From contig JAPTYO010000002.1 in NCBI GenBank assembly GCA_036873135.1, forward strand, positions 23,586,452 to 23,650,451: 64,000 nucleotides of DNA, in the 5' to 3' direction. A program made the position numbers and the translations under genes. This DNA comes from Clarkia xantiana subsp. parviflora (Eukaryota; Streptophyta; Magnoliopsida; Myrtales; Onagraceae). Shown piece by piece: positions 10,773-21,710 of the stretch. Numbering within the stretch: the first letter of the stretch is position 1; each line of letters begins with the position of its first letter. The notes beneath the pieces are model-generated. The model searched no databases, had not been told where the DNA came from, and saw nothing but the letters and a program-made list of their open reading frames with translations.

Positions 10773-12104
10773 ATGGCGGACAGTCCTTCTTCAGGTATTT
10801 CGAGGTTACTTCTTTCTTTTCAGAGCCACTACTTCTTTCCTTTTAACAGCCTATTGATGATCGATGTTCTTTTTCCTCTTAGATTTTATCAAGATGATTC
10901 TTCGGACTCATCGTCAAGCTATGGCAGAAACTTCTTCTGCCCCCAAGTCGAAGGAAGCTAATAGTGGGTCGTCTATCGATACTCCTATCGATGTCGAGGC
11001 TATCCCTTTCGCTAAGAAGTCGCCTGTGAGATCCTCCAAGGACAAGGGTGAGGCGAAGGATACTACTCATAATTCCAGTCGAGATAGCAATACCCATTAT
11101 TCTGGCTCTTAGCTAAAGAGAAGTCGATGTGGACATTCATCTTCTTCTTCATCGACTCAAGCGTCACCTACTCGTGCTGAGACTTTGCCAGTGGTCTTCC
11201 GGATTATGAGGGTCCTTCTTTTAACTGGGATATGTTGTTAAATTCTTCTGTCGATGATTCCAAAGATTGGGATAATTTAAACTTTTTGCAAGGGTGCCCT
11301 CTTAAAGAGGGACATTCCATCGTTAACCTCGATCTGGCTCTTCATTTATTAAATGCCTCAATTCCCCCCAAGGATCGTCGGCGTCTAGAGACATGTGTGG
11401 ACGAAGTAGAGGAGGCTACTCAACTTTTCCTTTTAAAAAAAGCTGAAGTGAGCATTGCCCCTTTTGATCATCGAATTTACTCATTATTTGATCTTCTTTT
11501 TCTAATTTCTTCCTCAACAGGCTTCCAGGGATTCTCGTCTGATGATCGATCTTCTTAAGGAATTACAATCGACCATAGCGAAACTTAGGGACTTAGTGTC
11601 TTCAGAAGATATAGGAGAGGTTCGGATCCTTAGAGAGGAGAATGCCAAGTTGAGGGAAGATCTTAAGCAGGCGGCTGAAACATCTACTGCTTTTGAACGA
11701 GAGCTTCATAAAAGGAGGAATCTTAACAAAGTTCCCTTTTGCTGGTCAAAGAATACCGTAATCTGCTGAGGAAGAAAGACAAGGAAAGAGAGGCTTTCAA
11801 AGTAGAAAACATCATTCTTCGCGAGAAAGTCGACGTGCTGCAGAATGAGATGTCGAGCTTGAGGGGCTCAGCAGCTAGAGATGTAAATGATTACAATGCA
11901 AGTCTTGCCTATCAGACTGACATTAAGGTTGCTGCTTCTGACCTATTATTCCCCTCCCTTAAGGAGATTGTGGCTAACTTAAGAGCGTATCAACCTGATT
12001 TTCCTTTTTCTCAAGTCCCCCTTCTCCAACAATATTTGGAGATTCCTATCGAGGAGGATGATAGTTTTGTTGTTTCTTCCTCCAAAGGAAAAGAAGCTTT
12101 ATAA
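10773..12104 (+). pseudogene. Opposite-strand additional ORF of RT-3, spliced and frameshifted
   Basis: Candidate exons on the strand opposite to gag: an ATG at 10773 (MADSPSSG), a possible intron ending TTTTTCCTCTTAG at about 10882, a Ser/Lys-rich segment to 11110, a stop, and a segment from 11232. A GT-AG intron may run from about 11448 (GTGAGC) to 11521 (CCTCAACAG). It is followed by a heptad-like coiled coil (RILREENAKLREDLKQ and FKVENIILREKVDVLQ) and a C-terminal block with YQPDFPFSQVP. That block matches YTLAPVFPFDKLG in RT-1 and YSHAPNFPFQSTG in RT-4. A frame change near 11720-11740 breaks the coiled coil. It resembles the additional ORFs of Tat-lineage elements. The function is unknown. 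Confidence 0.55.
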
Positions 12105-12269
12105 GTAGCCGTTCTTTAGATTTCTAGGATGCTTTCTTTCGATTAATTCTTTGTGTAATGAATTCTATCTTCCATAATGAAAGTTCTACCAGAATTTCTG
12201 GATTTACTATCTTTATTTAGATTCTGCCAGTGCCGTGTTTATCAATTTAAAAGTGTAAACACTAACCTT
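12105..12269. other. RT-3 spacer between the opposite-strand ORF and the tandem array
   Basis: AT-rich sequence after the stop at 12104, probably the 3' end of the opposite-strand transcript (AATGAATTCTATC region). No gene is seen. Confidence 0.4.
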
Positions 12270-13400
12270 TTGGGCGAATAGTCGACTTTTGAAGAAGTCG
12301 ATGATCGAGATTGTAGGCGTCGATCTTCTATCAAGTTGTCGAAGTACCTAGGCTTTATCGCCATTTCAGACATGTCGCCTTGGGCAACTTTTTGATTTAT
12401 AGGCGTCGCTCTTCTTATCGAATTGTCGACGTGTCTTGGCTTGGTCGCCCTTTTTAGGTACTAGCGTCGTTGATCGATTCGTAGACGCTATCTTTCTATC
12501 GAGTTGTCAACGTACCTAGGCTTTATTGTCATCTTGGGCACATAGTGTCGACAATCGATTTGTAGACTTCATTCTTCTATCGAGTTGTCGACGTACCTAG
12601 GCTTTATTGCCATCTTAGGCACATAATGTCGACAATCGAGATTGTTGATGTCGATCTTCTATCGAGTTGTCGACGTACCTAGGCTTTATTGCCATCTTGG
12701 GCACATAGTGTCGACAATCGATTTCTAGACTTCATTCTTCTATCGAGTTGTCGATGTACCTAGGCTTTATTGCCATCTTCGGCACATAATGTCGACAATC
12801 GAGATTTTTGATTTCGGTCTTCTATCGAGTTGTCGACGTACCTAGGCTTTATTACCATCTTGGGCACATAGTGTCGACAATCGATTTGTAGACTTCATTC
12901 TTCTATCGAGTTGTCGACATTCCTAGGCTTTATTGCCATCTTGGGCACATAATGTCGACAATCGATATTGTTAATGTCGATCATCTATCGAAATGTCGAC
13001 GTACCTAGACTTTATTGCCATCTTGGGCACATAGTGTCGACAATCGATTTGTAGACTTCATTCTTCTATCGATTTTTCGACGTACCTAGGCTTTATTGCC
13101 ATCTTGGGCACATAATGTCGACAATCAAGATTGTTGATGTCGGTCTTCTATCGAGTTGTCGTCGTACCTAGGCTTTATTGCCATCTTGGGCACATAGTGT
13201 CGACAATCGATTGTAGACTTCATTCTTCTATCGAGTTGTCGACTTACCTAGGCTTTATTGTCATCTTGGGCACATAATGTCGACAATCGATATTGTTGAT
13301 GTCGATCTTCTATCGAGTTTTCGACGTACCTAGGCTTTATTGCTATCTTGGGCACATAATGTCGACAATCGAGATTGTTGACGTCGATCTTTGATGGTAA
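12270..13400. repeat. RT-3 higher-order tandem array: 81-bp units alternating in two types (162-bp HOR)
   Basis: Units carry GTCGACAATCGA, TTCTATCGAGTTGTCGACGT and ACCTAGGCTTTATTGCCATC. Type A has TTTGTAGACTTCATTC and type B has GATTGTTGATGTCGATC between the two inverted GTCGAC motifs. From 12546 the order is A-B-A-B-A-B-A-B-A-B-B, with A units starting near 12546, 12707, 12869, 13031 and 13194. The earliest units (12270-12540) are more diverged. Each unit can form a stem from GTCGACAA-TCGAT and ATCGAGTTGTCGAC with the A or B segment as loop. Confidence 0.85.
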
Positions 13401-13604
13401 TATCTGGACGATTTCTTGTAAGAAAGAAAGGGACCTCGAGGGTCCATATGTATTCATCGTTTCCTGTATATTATATCAAAAGAAAGATTTCGAACTATTA
13501 GTCAAAACAAAGAGGCATCTACTTTAGAAGTTTTTATAACTTCTCTGGGCGTCGTATCGTCGTATCGACGTGTTGTAGCAGTGTCGCGCCATGGCTTGAT
13601 CTCC

Positions 13605-15645
13605 TCAGACCTCACCAATTCCTTTAGGCGTTGAGAATTTCATTACTTGATGAGCAGTCGACGGGACGATCCGATAAGGATTGTGAGTAGTTCTTCCGAT
13701 AATAACATTGTATGCTGAGGCGGCGTCGACAACTACAAAGAGTATATCGATTTGTAGAATTTTCTCATCTTCTCCCAAAATGGTGGTTATTCGAATAGCT
13801 CCCATGGGATAGATGGTTTCTCCTGCGAAGCCTATCAAAGGGAAGTCGACTTTCTTCAAATCTCTTCTCGTCAAACCCAATTGTAAGAATGCTTGGTAGA
13901 AGAGAATGTCAGTTGACCTTCCGCTATTGATAAAGACTCTTTTAACTTTATATGTGGATATAAGGAGAGTAACAACCAGGGCGTCTTGATGCGGTTGATC
14001 CATTTTTAGAAGATCACTGGCAGTGAAGCTAATAGTTTCGAGCTCGGGTTCTCGAGGTCTTTTCCCCATCACAGCCGTTGTACATATTTGGGCAGCATAT
14101 ACTTCTCGAGCTGAATTCGTTCCTCTTCCTGACGCAAATCCTCCCGCGATGACGTTCACTGTCCCTCTCTGGTTTGGGGCGTGATGGTCATGAGGAGGAG
14201 ATCGGGATTTCCCTCTTGGGCTGCGATTTCGTTTCTTGGGGGTGTTGGCAGATTTCTCCACAAATTTTAACAGTTTACCTCTTTGAATGAGAGTCTCGAT
14301 GTCTTGCTTTAAGATAGCGCATTCATGTATCGTGCCCCCTAGCGTGGTGATATCGACAATAGGCATTTATCTGATGACCCATAATGTTCTTCCTTGCTGG
14401 AGGTGGTTTGTTTAGACGGAGTTTCTCCATCTGTTGAAGTACTACCGCCACGTTGTGTGTGAGAGGGGTGTATCTTGATGGATAAGAGTTGATGTCTCTT
14501 TTCTGATTTTGAAATTTTTTGGGTCGAGAGCCTTCATCTCTCTTCGGGGGTCGAGAAGCGGAACCTTCCTCGATTTTAGCAGGAATAACCTGCTTCTTGG
14601 CCTCCATGGGCGATTTCTCGTGTGACCTTTCTAGGTCGATGTACTTCTTGACTCTGACGGCGAGGGCATCAATATTTCGCACGGGCTTAATCACCAAGCT
14701 ATCCTTCAAAGCTTGGCTCTGAATTCTGAGGCCTCTCCAGAAGGTCCTGATCAGCTCGCCATCAGTGGCGTCCTCATTCAGCTGCTGGAGTATCTTGTGG
14801 TATCTAGTATAATAATTGGCTAAGGTCTCATCAGGACCTTGCTCAATTTTATCTAGAAAGTCCATGCTCTTGAGGCGTTGTCTTTGGCCTATGTGACCCT
14901 CTATGAACTTGGTCTTCAGCTATTCCCATGAGTCTATCGAGCTGCTAGGAAGACAATAGAACCAAGTGGAGGCTTCTACTTTTAGAGTTGTTGGGAAGAG
15001 AGCTGCATAATGATCTGGCGTTGCCCCTCTCCCTAGGAGGGAAGAGTTGTGGGCATTGATATGGCGAACCGGATCTCCCTCGCCTGTGTAGTCGTCGATG
15101 TTCCTCGCGAATACTTGCGGGGGAACTCGAGTGTCAAACAGCCTTTTGGAAAAAGGGTGAGAGGTGTGATCACGAACCATTAGCAGGTCATTCGCCCCTC
15201 TTCTCTTCTTTTCCAACAGTTCTTCTACATGTCCTATAGTGAATAGGACAGGACCTTTGCTCGTCGTCTCGACTTCGGGAGCCTTAGGGATCTCTTTTTC
15301 CATGAGATTCTCCTCCACAATCTTCACACTGGAGGCTACTTCTTCCTTCTGTGAGACTTCTCGGGTTGGTTCCTTCTTGTCGGGAACAGTTCCTGCCTGG
15401 GCTTGGTTCCAAAAGGCTATGAAAGCCACCATTACCTCCTGAGGGACAGCCGGGGGGACTGTTCTCGCCTCTTCTGGATTTGGTAATGACTTGGAGTGAC
15501 TAGGATTCTCCTCTCCACCAGTGCAATTAGTTTGAGGCACGGATGGATCTTCTTCCGGCGTTGGTTTTGAAGTGGTGGGATTTGCTGGGGTTTCTTCCAT
15601 CTCTTCAACCACGGAATTTGGAATCTTATTCTTCTCGGGAGCCAT
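13605..15645 (-). pseudogene. gag-pro of RT-3 with an amber stop, one frameshift and a changed protease active site
   Basis: The start is the ATG at 15645 (MAPEKNK), just inside the PBS. A Pro/Glu-rich N-terminus is followed by the conserved gag region (HPFSKRLFDTRVPPQVFA, STWFYCLPSSSIDSWE). An in-frame TAG at 14920-14922 sits where SWEQLK is expected, and the same frame continues to 14323. A CRYHHARGHDT zinc-knuckle-like motif then meets a one-base frameshift near 14335. The protease follows (HQDALVVTLL, VFINSGRSTDILF, YNVIIGRTTHN, MVPST-like). The catalytic Asp of the D-S/G-G motif is Asn (codon 13926-13928), so the protease should be inactive. It ends at GIGEV with no reverse transcriptase after it. 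Gag would form the particle and protease would cleave it. Confidence 0.88.
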
Positions 15646-15663
15646 GACTTTTCGATCACCGTT

Positions 15664-15679
15664 CCTACAGACGGCGCCA
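15664..15679 (-). promoter_or_regulatory. Primer binding site of RT-3
   Basis: On the - strand TGGCGCCGTCTGTAGG lies two bases inside the LTR end. The first nine bases fit the 3' end of tRNA-Asp as used by many Tat/Athila elements. The remainder fits poorly, so the tRNA is an inference. It defines the 5' end and strand of the element. Confidence 0.7.
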
Positions 15680-15681
15680 AA

Positions 15682-16362
15682 TGTTGGGATCAAAATGACG
15701 TGGCCTTGAACTTCTAGTAGTGGAATTCGAGGTCTCGCCGGGAGCTAACTCTTTTAGGTATCTTTCTCGACCTCTTGGGTACTTAGTTTTCTTTAGGAGC
15801 TTTGTGCTAGGCGAGGACCTGAAAATGGGTAGGGATGTCCTCTGATTCCACTCTGAAGCTTAAGTCAGTAATGAATTTAGAAAGAGTATTGTAAAATATG
15901 AGAATCAAGATTGTAAAATACATATAATGTTCCCCTATCTATAGGGAGAGATTACCGACTTCAAATGGCAGCTACCCTCTTGGGAGGGTTTCTGTCCAGA
16001 GTCGGTTTAAGCAGGTGACAAGTAGGTCTCCACCTCATCTTTCCTTAGCTGGGAAGGTTTCCCCTTGGCGGTTGAAAGCAGGTCGCCACCTGTCCCTTTC
16101 CTTAAGAGGAGGGTTTCTTCATGGCGGCTAGAGCAGGTCGCCACCTGTCCATTTCCTTAACAGGAAGGTTTCTACAGTAGTGTTTTGGCTATCGACTCGA
16201 CTCGTACCTTAATAGGAGAGCCTTGAGTGATTTAGTCGCCTTCTTTTGCTAGTCGTTCTTCAGAAGTCGACTTCTTCATATATAGTCGTCGACCATTTTT
16301 CTTCGTATTGTCGTTCTGAACAGGAATAGTCGACGACTTTTCTTTTTAATCGTAACCCAACA
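15682..16362 (-). repeat. 5' LTR of RT-3
   Basis: This 681-bp copy of 9622-10333, with TGTTGGGATC and AACCCAACA ends, is followed by ATATG. The same GGTCGCCACCTGTCC motif occurs twice in both LTRs. The two LTRs differ by scattered substitutions and a deletion of about 30 bp near 16340, which implies an old insertion. Confidence 0.9.
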
Positions 16363-16830
16363 ATATGTAGCCATTTTAAAAGTGGTTGTGATCTTTTCAA
16401 CAATTTCTCCTCATCTAGGGATTTGGAGAAAACTCTTTGTATGTAGCCATTTTAAGGGTGGTTGTGGCCCTTTCACTTATTTTACCAGCCTCACACGATT
16501 CACGGGAACACTCTTTATATATAGTCGTTTTAAGGGTGGTTGTGGCCTTTCAAATATTTTCCTGACCTCACATGATTCACGGGAACACTCTTTATTATTA
16601 GCCATTATAAGGGTGGTTGTGGCCCTTTTTGTAATCGATTTAGGGATTATTGTGACCCTTTTGCAGGAACGCTCTCTTTATTTTTGGTAGTCAATTAAAT
16701 GGTGGATGTGACACTAAAAATGTTTTTTTTTTAAGCTCACCTTTTGCCATGACTGACCTTCCGAGTTTTCAGTAATGCCCCTCAATCACTGAATTTTTGC
16801 CAAGGTCACCTTTACAGGTTTTCAACCTAG
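16363..16830. repeat. RT-2 tandem array, right half after RT-3
   Basis: The GTAGCCATTTTAAGGGTGG / TTGTGGCCCTTT units resume and fade out near 16830 with TTTTCAACCTAGCGGGAA, which also occurs in the left half (TTTTCAACCTAACAGAAG, near 9250). The 102-codon ORF at 16382-16690 is a repeat frame. Confidence 0.75.
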
Positions 16831-17869
16831 CGGGAATTTATTTATTTATCACTTGAAATGAAAGTTTTAAAAAAATAATAACCAACAACAATAATTATTT
16901 ACATGTCCCTAATAGCAGTATGAAACTTTTGAATACACGTGACATTTTTTCTTGATGAAGACTTGAGTTAGAAAAAATTGATTGTGTCGACATCTTGGGT
17001 TGAGTACTCTATGATGGAAGACGTCGACAATAATGATTTCTTCTCTCGACTTCTCAAATGCTATTTTATTAGCACATTCGATTTTCATGGGATTGTCGAT
17101 CCTTTTGAATGATCTCTTCATCTCTTGATATTTTCTCATCGACGGTCGTGCTCGATCTTAACGGGAGATGCCCATTGGTTACCACTGACCGGTTTAGACC
17201 TCGCCACAAAACGGATGTATGGTTTGGTTTGGCGACGCGTCTAAATTCCACACATGGTAGGTGGAATTTTGGCATGGAAGTCCTTTGGAGCAGTCACGTT
17301 TCACATGGTTGCGACCTTGGTCGAAGTGGTCGTCTTATCTGCAAAAAGAGCAGGGACACTCAAATTTCCAGGAAAATTCTGATTACAGCTTATCGTACCT
17401 GGGTATTAAATATCTCGAGTGGGCAACTTATTCTTCGTGCAATTGCATGGCTGCATATTCTTTTTATGTTTCCCCATCAAGCCGACACAACTTGTATGTG
17501 CAGTATATTTAACCAAGGGTACCTGAAAGACCGAATGATAATCAGTATAAAGAATAAAAGAAGTCATGCATGATTTTCTGGAAAAAAAAAAACTCTAATG
17601 TCATTCATTTCACAATTTTGATTACATTTATAAAAGAATCAAATTTTATGATCTAAGGTATTTTGCACCATAGAGGCTTTCAGCGAGCTCACTGAGTGCT
17701 TACTGTCTGGCCTGGACGTAGGACAAGTTCTTAAAAAAAATGTTTTTTAAAAATAAAACTTTTCTTGTCCTTAGTTTAGACTTGTACAGTCACACTCAAC
17801 TGAACGATTAAACTATTTTTTCAAAAATTAGAATCAAATCTCATTTTTTTTAATATGTTAGCTCATGTA
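16831..17869. other. RT-2 internal sequence, no recognised gene
   Basis: AT-rich with a moderately GC-balanced patch at 17100-17520. ORFs there (17109-17573 +, 17069-17275 -) show no motif that I recognise. Around 16980-17110 are GTCGAC-type words like those of RT-3, perhaps a remnant of a related element. No function is proposed. Confidence 0.4.
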
Positions 17870-19010
17870 AAGGTTGAAATGACGATCTTGCCGAAATTTT
17901 TTAATACACATTGGATAAAAACGAATGACACTTTGAGTTTTTTTTAAAATGCTCGTGCATGCTCGAAAGTTAAAGTTCTAACACTAAGAAACTTACAACA
18001 AGTTTACCTGAATAATGCAAATGGAATGCATGTTTGAGAAAAACTAGGTAGCTCTTTTATTTAAAAAATGAATGCATATACGATGCACGTTTGAAGTTAA
18101 ATCTCTAAAACTAAAGGTGTTTACAATCTTAAAAAAAATATTTTTTAAAAAAATGCATATGAGATGCGCAATTTTTTTTTTTTTGAAAATAATGAACTTG
18201 AGATTCACTTAAAAATGAAAGTTCAACAACTAAGGAAACTTACAAGTTACTTGAAAAGTTTTTTTATTTTTATTTTTTTAAAGAGGAAAAAAATCAATGC
18301 ATCTTGGTTGCTCAAAATTAAAAAATTAAGGCAAAAAGTTTTTTTTTTGAAAAGAATGCATATAAGATGCATAAAAATAAATATAAGATGCAAACTTAAA
18401 AATAAAAGTTATAGAACTAAGAAAAGTTACAATTTACCTGAAATGTTTTTTTCAAAAATAATGCGTATGAGATGCATGCCTTTAATTAAAAAAAAATCAG
18501 GTAAAATAATTTTTTAAACATAAGAGCTCTAAAACTAAGACAACTTATGATTTATCTATTTTTTTTTAATTAATACATATTGGATACATCATTAAAAATA
18601 AAACAATTCAGGTAATTTTTTTTGGAAAATATGCATATGGACTGCATGTTCGAAATTAGAAGCTCTAATAGCTAAATATGAATTGCAGATTTTCCTAAAA
18701 TGTTTTTTTTTTTTTTAAATAATGGATATATGATGCACTAACCAAAATTACAACTTACCTGAAGAGACTTTTGAAAAAAAAAGCGTATGAAATGCAGGTT
18801 TAAAAATTCAGGTAAGAGTTTTTTTTTAAACAATGCATATGAAATGTATGTTTGAAAATTAAATTTCTACAACTAAATGACTAATTACTTAGCTGATTTT
18901 TTTCGGGTTTTTTTTTAAATGCAATGAGATGCGTGCTCGAGGATAAAAGTTATACAAACTGAGAACTTACTATTTACATGATAAGCTTTAACAATAAAAA
19001 AAACATGGAC
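17870..19010. repeat. RT-2 AT-rich tandem array, about 90-100 bp units (AATGCATATGAGATGCATG)
   Basis: Roughly a dozen degenerate units, each with AATGCATATGAGATGCATG, then AAATTAAAGTTCTAAAACTA, AGAAACTTACAA and TTTACCTGAA followed by a run of T. Indels in the T runs make the period vary. ORF 18164-18517 is low-complexity and not a gene. Confidence 0.75.
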
Positions 19011-19422
19011 AAAAATGACATGTAATGGGTCTAAAAAAAATTGTGGTTTGCTCTACAAGGTAGGTTCCACTGATAGGTTCCCTACAATTTCCTCACCCCA
19101 CCATAGGGATCACAGGACCTTCACAAGCGAGGGAGTTTTTCCGAGTCGTACCGGCGGCCCAACCGCTCCGGCCGTACCGTACTAAACCTCAAGGGTTCCT
19201 AGTCGCCTTGGGTTTTAGGCGTTTTCAAGATTATTCTAAAGTGGTTTGTGTAAATTCAAATAAAACAACAAAGAAAAAGAGTCAGTCGTAATATAAAAAA
19301 AAAAATAAACTCCACACCTAAAATCACAAAAAAAATAAACAAGTTAAGTGGTGAAATAAAATAAAAATAAAAAAACTCAATATGGCAAAAAAGTGAACAT
19401 ACTAAGCCCGAACCCTATAAGT
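19011..19422 (-). other. RT-2 leader region next to the PBS
   Basis: Between the array and the PBS lies the expected 5' untranslated leader of the - strand element. It has a GC-richer part at 19040-19210 (ACCGGCGGCCCAACCGCTCC) and an A-rich part at 19260-19400. No gene is visible. Confidence 0.45.
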
Positions 19423-19439
19423 CCCCAACAGAGTCGCCA
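19423..19439 (-). promoter_or_regulatory. Primer binding site of RT-2
   Basis: On the - strand it reads TGGCGACTCTGTTGGGG, two bases inside the LTR end (TATGCA). The first nine bases are those of the PBS used by Ogre/Tat elements (tRNA-Arg type). It differs from the TGGCGCCGT PBS of RT-3, RT-4 and RT-5, so RT-2 belongs to another family. Confidence 0.65.
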
Positions 19440-19442
19440 AAT

Positions 19443-20112
19443 TGCATACCTAAATCTAACCTAGGACAATTACATTTTGAAAACGCATGTATTTTTTAAA
19501 GAGTTGCCACTAGTTAATTTTAAGGCTAACTAGAATCCTAAATTACCTAAGTAAATAATAAACTAGACACTTAGGTATTAAATCGGTCTAAGATCATAAA
19601 TTTGAGTTCGGGGGTTCTGTTACGAATAAAAAAAACCAATTTTTAATTACGCTTTTTCGGTACTCAATTAACTTATTTGCCAACTTTATTATTTAAATAT
19701 ATGTTACATCAGATTAATCTAACGATGTCAAGATTTAATCAAATTTTCTTCCTATGCAAAATTATTATCAAATATAAATCTAAGTCTAAAAACTAACTAT
19801 AATCTATAACTCCTAATTAAGACGAAATCTTAAATATTAAAATTATCAAACATGGAAAGAAAAATCTGACAGAATATTTATAAATATATATTCCGAATAT
19901 ATATATATATATATATATTTGTGTTTTACCATAAATACACACAATATATTTTCTAAATATTATTTTACAATAAGATACACTATCATATTTTAAGCCAGAT
20001 CCATTTTTGTAAATTTCGCGACCTTCCTCATTCAAATACTTTATTTTTTAAATGCGTTATACCCGACATTTTAAACAAGATACGCGGTGGCCAAAATTAG
20101 ATGTTTACGGCA
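19443..20112 (-). repeat. 5' LTR of RT-2 (right side)
   Basis: Read on the - strand it starts TGCCGTAAACATCTAATTTT and ends AGGTATGCA, about 670 bp. Its first 250 bases match the left LTR. It lacks the TATA box and GC-rich part seen there, which suggests an internal deletion or a hybrid element. ORF 19817-20035 on - strand is AT-rich and not supported. Confidence 0.6.
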
Positions 20113-20170
20113 AATTCCAATTCGAACACGGTGGGACCGCTAGTCCGACCCGGATCTGATGACACTGGAA

Positions 20171-20530
20171 TTAAGGACTAATTAACTATAGCTTGGCCAT
20201 AAAAAGAAAAGTGCTAACTCTAGTGAAGGGGTCGATGTGAATCATGTGATGAGTCAGACGAAAAAAGAAAATCCACCATACATATTATATGTAATATTAA
20301 GTATAATATATTTTTTAGCTAAATCCATGTGTTGATTAGCTGGACTAAATGTAATAATTAATACGTTTGAATATTTAAATAAAACGTAAATATTTAAGTT
20401 AATACGTATTTAAAGCGCGAACTAGAGGTGCAGTTTGATCATTAGTCATTGCTCCGGAACCGTTGGATCTACGACCTTTTGTTCCATAAACTACACTCTG
20501 CTAGGGGTGCAGTTGGATCATGGTTTATTT
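20171..20530. repeat. Repeat X, copy 1 (uninterrupted)
   Basis: About 360 bp also found, split by insertions, at 46136-46249 plus 53434-53690. Shared words are AAGGACTAATTAACT, GAAGGGGTCGATGTGAATCA, AAAATCCACCA, CCATGTGTTGATTAG and GGTGCAGTT-GATCAT. The class is unknown and no coding is seen. Its value is as an empty site for the Helitron at 46250. Confidence 0.75.
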
Positions 20531-20719
20531 CTTATTACAAGATAACAAAATATTATAATTTTACATTATATATTACTTAATAATTCACATTATTTGTGTA
20601 CACACATTTCAAATAATTAATCTCATATTACGGCGTGTTAAATGTTCTTTAAGGGGTCGTTTGGATGGACATAATGTGAGATTACTTGAAATGTGAGATT
20701 ACAAGTAATGAGAGCTACG

Positions 20720-21710
20720 CAAGATTGTCAGGATCGGGATCCTAACTTGAATCGGTGGAGTGTAGGATCAGATCATTTGTAGGATGAGATCATTTGTAGG
20801 ATCAGATCGAGGATTGTATGATCCTACAAATAATTTCACAGTAAAAATAATATACCCTTCTCTAGTTAAGAAATAACATAATCTAATATCAAATCACCAA
20901 AATAGTATTCTAAAGTATTCTAAACATTAAAATTAAGTTCAAAATTTCTAAATAAACATGTAAGTTCAACAAATAAAGTACCGAATAACATTAAATTACT
21001 TCAAAGTTCAAACTTCTAACTAATAATAATTATCTATAGCAACGTCATCAACTATATTCAAGTCTTCATTAGCTCCAAAATCATCACCATCTGTAATATC
21101 TTGAATATCATTTAAGTTTAAGTCCCAGCCACCTTAATCATTTGAGTTAATACTCGTACTTGTACTTGTGTGGTTTTTTTCACCTAAATGATTTGAAAAA
21201 TAGAATTCAAGTATAAAAAAGTTTAACTAATGAAAGTTAAAAAGGAAATATCAAGTTGGACACTTGAACTGAATAAGAAGACGAATAGAATATGCGAAGA
21301 AGAACTGATATTTTTTTTTTTGCAAAGAAGAAAAAAAAATACAGACGAGTCACGTTTGGTTTACCTTTACCCACTCAATATCCATTAAATTTTATATTAA
21401 TACATTTATTCTAATAAATCTTTCGATGAGGGTAAATAAACATTCAATTTACAATTATCCAAATCAATAGGTCATTAGGCTATAAATTTATAATTACTAA
21501 TTAGTGTGCCCATAATTAAAAAAGCTCATTTTAGATAGGATCGTGCAGGATCACGATCCTAACTGATCCTGACCGATCCTACGATCCAGCGCTCAATCCT
21601 ACTCCGATCATAAGTGCTAACGATTCTAGGAGCGATCCAGATCGATTTAGCCTTGTAGGATCTTAGGATCGTACAATCCTACGATCCGGATCGCGATCCT
21701 GACAACCTTG
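20720..21710. mobile_element. hAT-type element (991 bp) with perfect 8-bp TSD GAGCTACG
   Basis: Left end CAAGATTGTCAGG and right end CCTGACAACCTTG are inverted repeats (12 of 13). GAGCTACG flanks both sides (20712-20719 and 21711-21718). The second Harbinger copy has uninterrupted GTGAACTACATAATATAATG at this point, giving an empty site. Ends are rich in GATC words (GGATCGGGATCC, GGATCGCGATCC). A short coding remnant lies at 21020-21172. Confidence 0.9.
21020..21172 (-). pseudogene. Possible C-terminal exon of a hAT transposase-like protein
   Basis: The - strand frame ending at the TAG of 21020-21022 reads an acidic tail (WDLNLNDIQDITDGDD, then FGANEDLNIVDDVAIDNYY) preceded by a Ser/Thr run (TSTSTSINSND). 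One in-frame stop lies between the two parts. Acidic low-complexity tails are common at the end of plant hAT transposases, but no catalytic segment is present. The assignment rests on context inside a hAT element. Confidence 0.35.

Larger units (their letters stand above)
9622..16362 (-). mobile_element. RT-3: complete Tat-like non-autonomous LTR retrotransposon, - strand
   Basis: Two LTRs (9622-10333 and 15682-16362) start TGTTGGGATCAA and end AACCCAACA. Flanks are ATATA on the left and ATATG on the right, a five-base target duplication with one change. The PBS lies inside the right LTR (15664-15679), so the element reads on the - strand. Its gag-pro is at 13605-15645, a tandem array at 12270-13400 and an opposite-strand ORF at 10773-12104. 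It lacks reverse transcriptase and integrase, so it would need a helper. It is inserted in a tandem array of RT-2. Confidence 0.88.
6769..20112 (-). mobile_element. RT-2: outer LTR element without visible coding capacity (LARD-like), - strand
   Basis: The right LTR (19443-20112) is followed on the - strand by a PBS reading TGGCGACTCTGTTGGGG (19423-19439). The left LTR starts on the - strand at 7564 and is preceded by a polypurine tract reading AAAGAGGGGCAAGC (7565-7578). Both fix the orientation as - strand. The two LTRs share only their first 250 or so bases. The right one seems to lack a central part and the end of the left one is uncertain. Internal sequence is tandem arrays plus RT-3, with no gag or pol. 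The left boundary is provisional because RT-1 is inserted there. Confidence 0.6.

Noticed and set aside
17109..17573. 154-codon ORF in RT-2
   Set aside because: No recognisable motif, overlapped by other frames, inside an apparently non-coding element.
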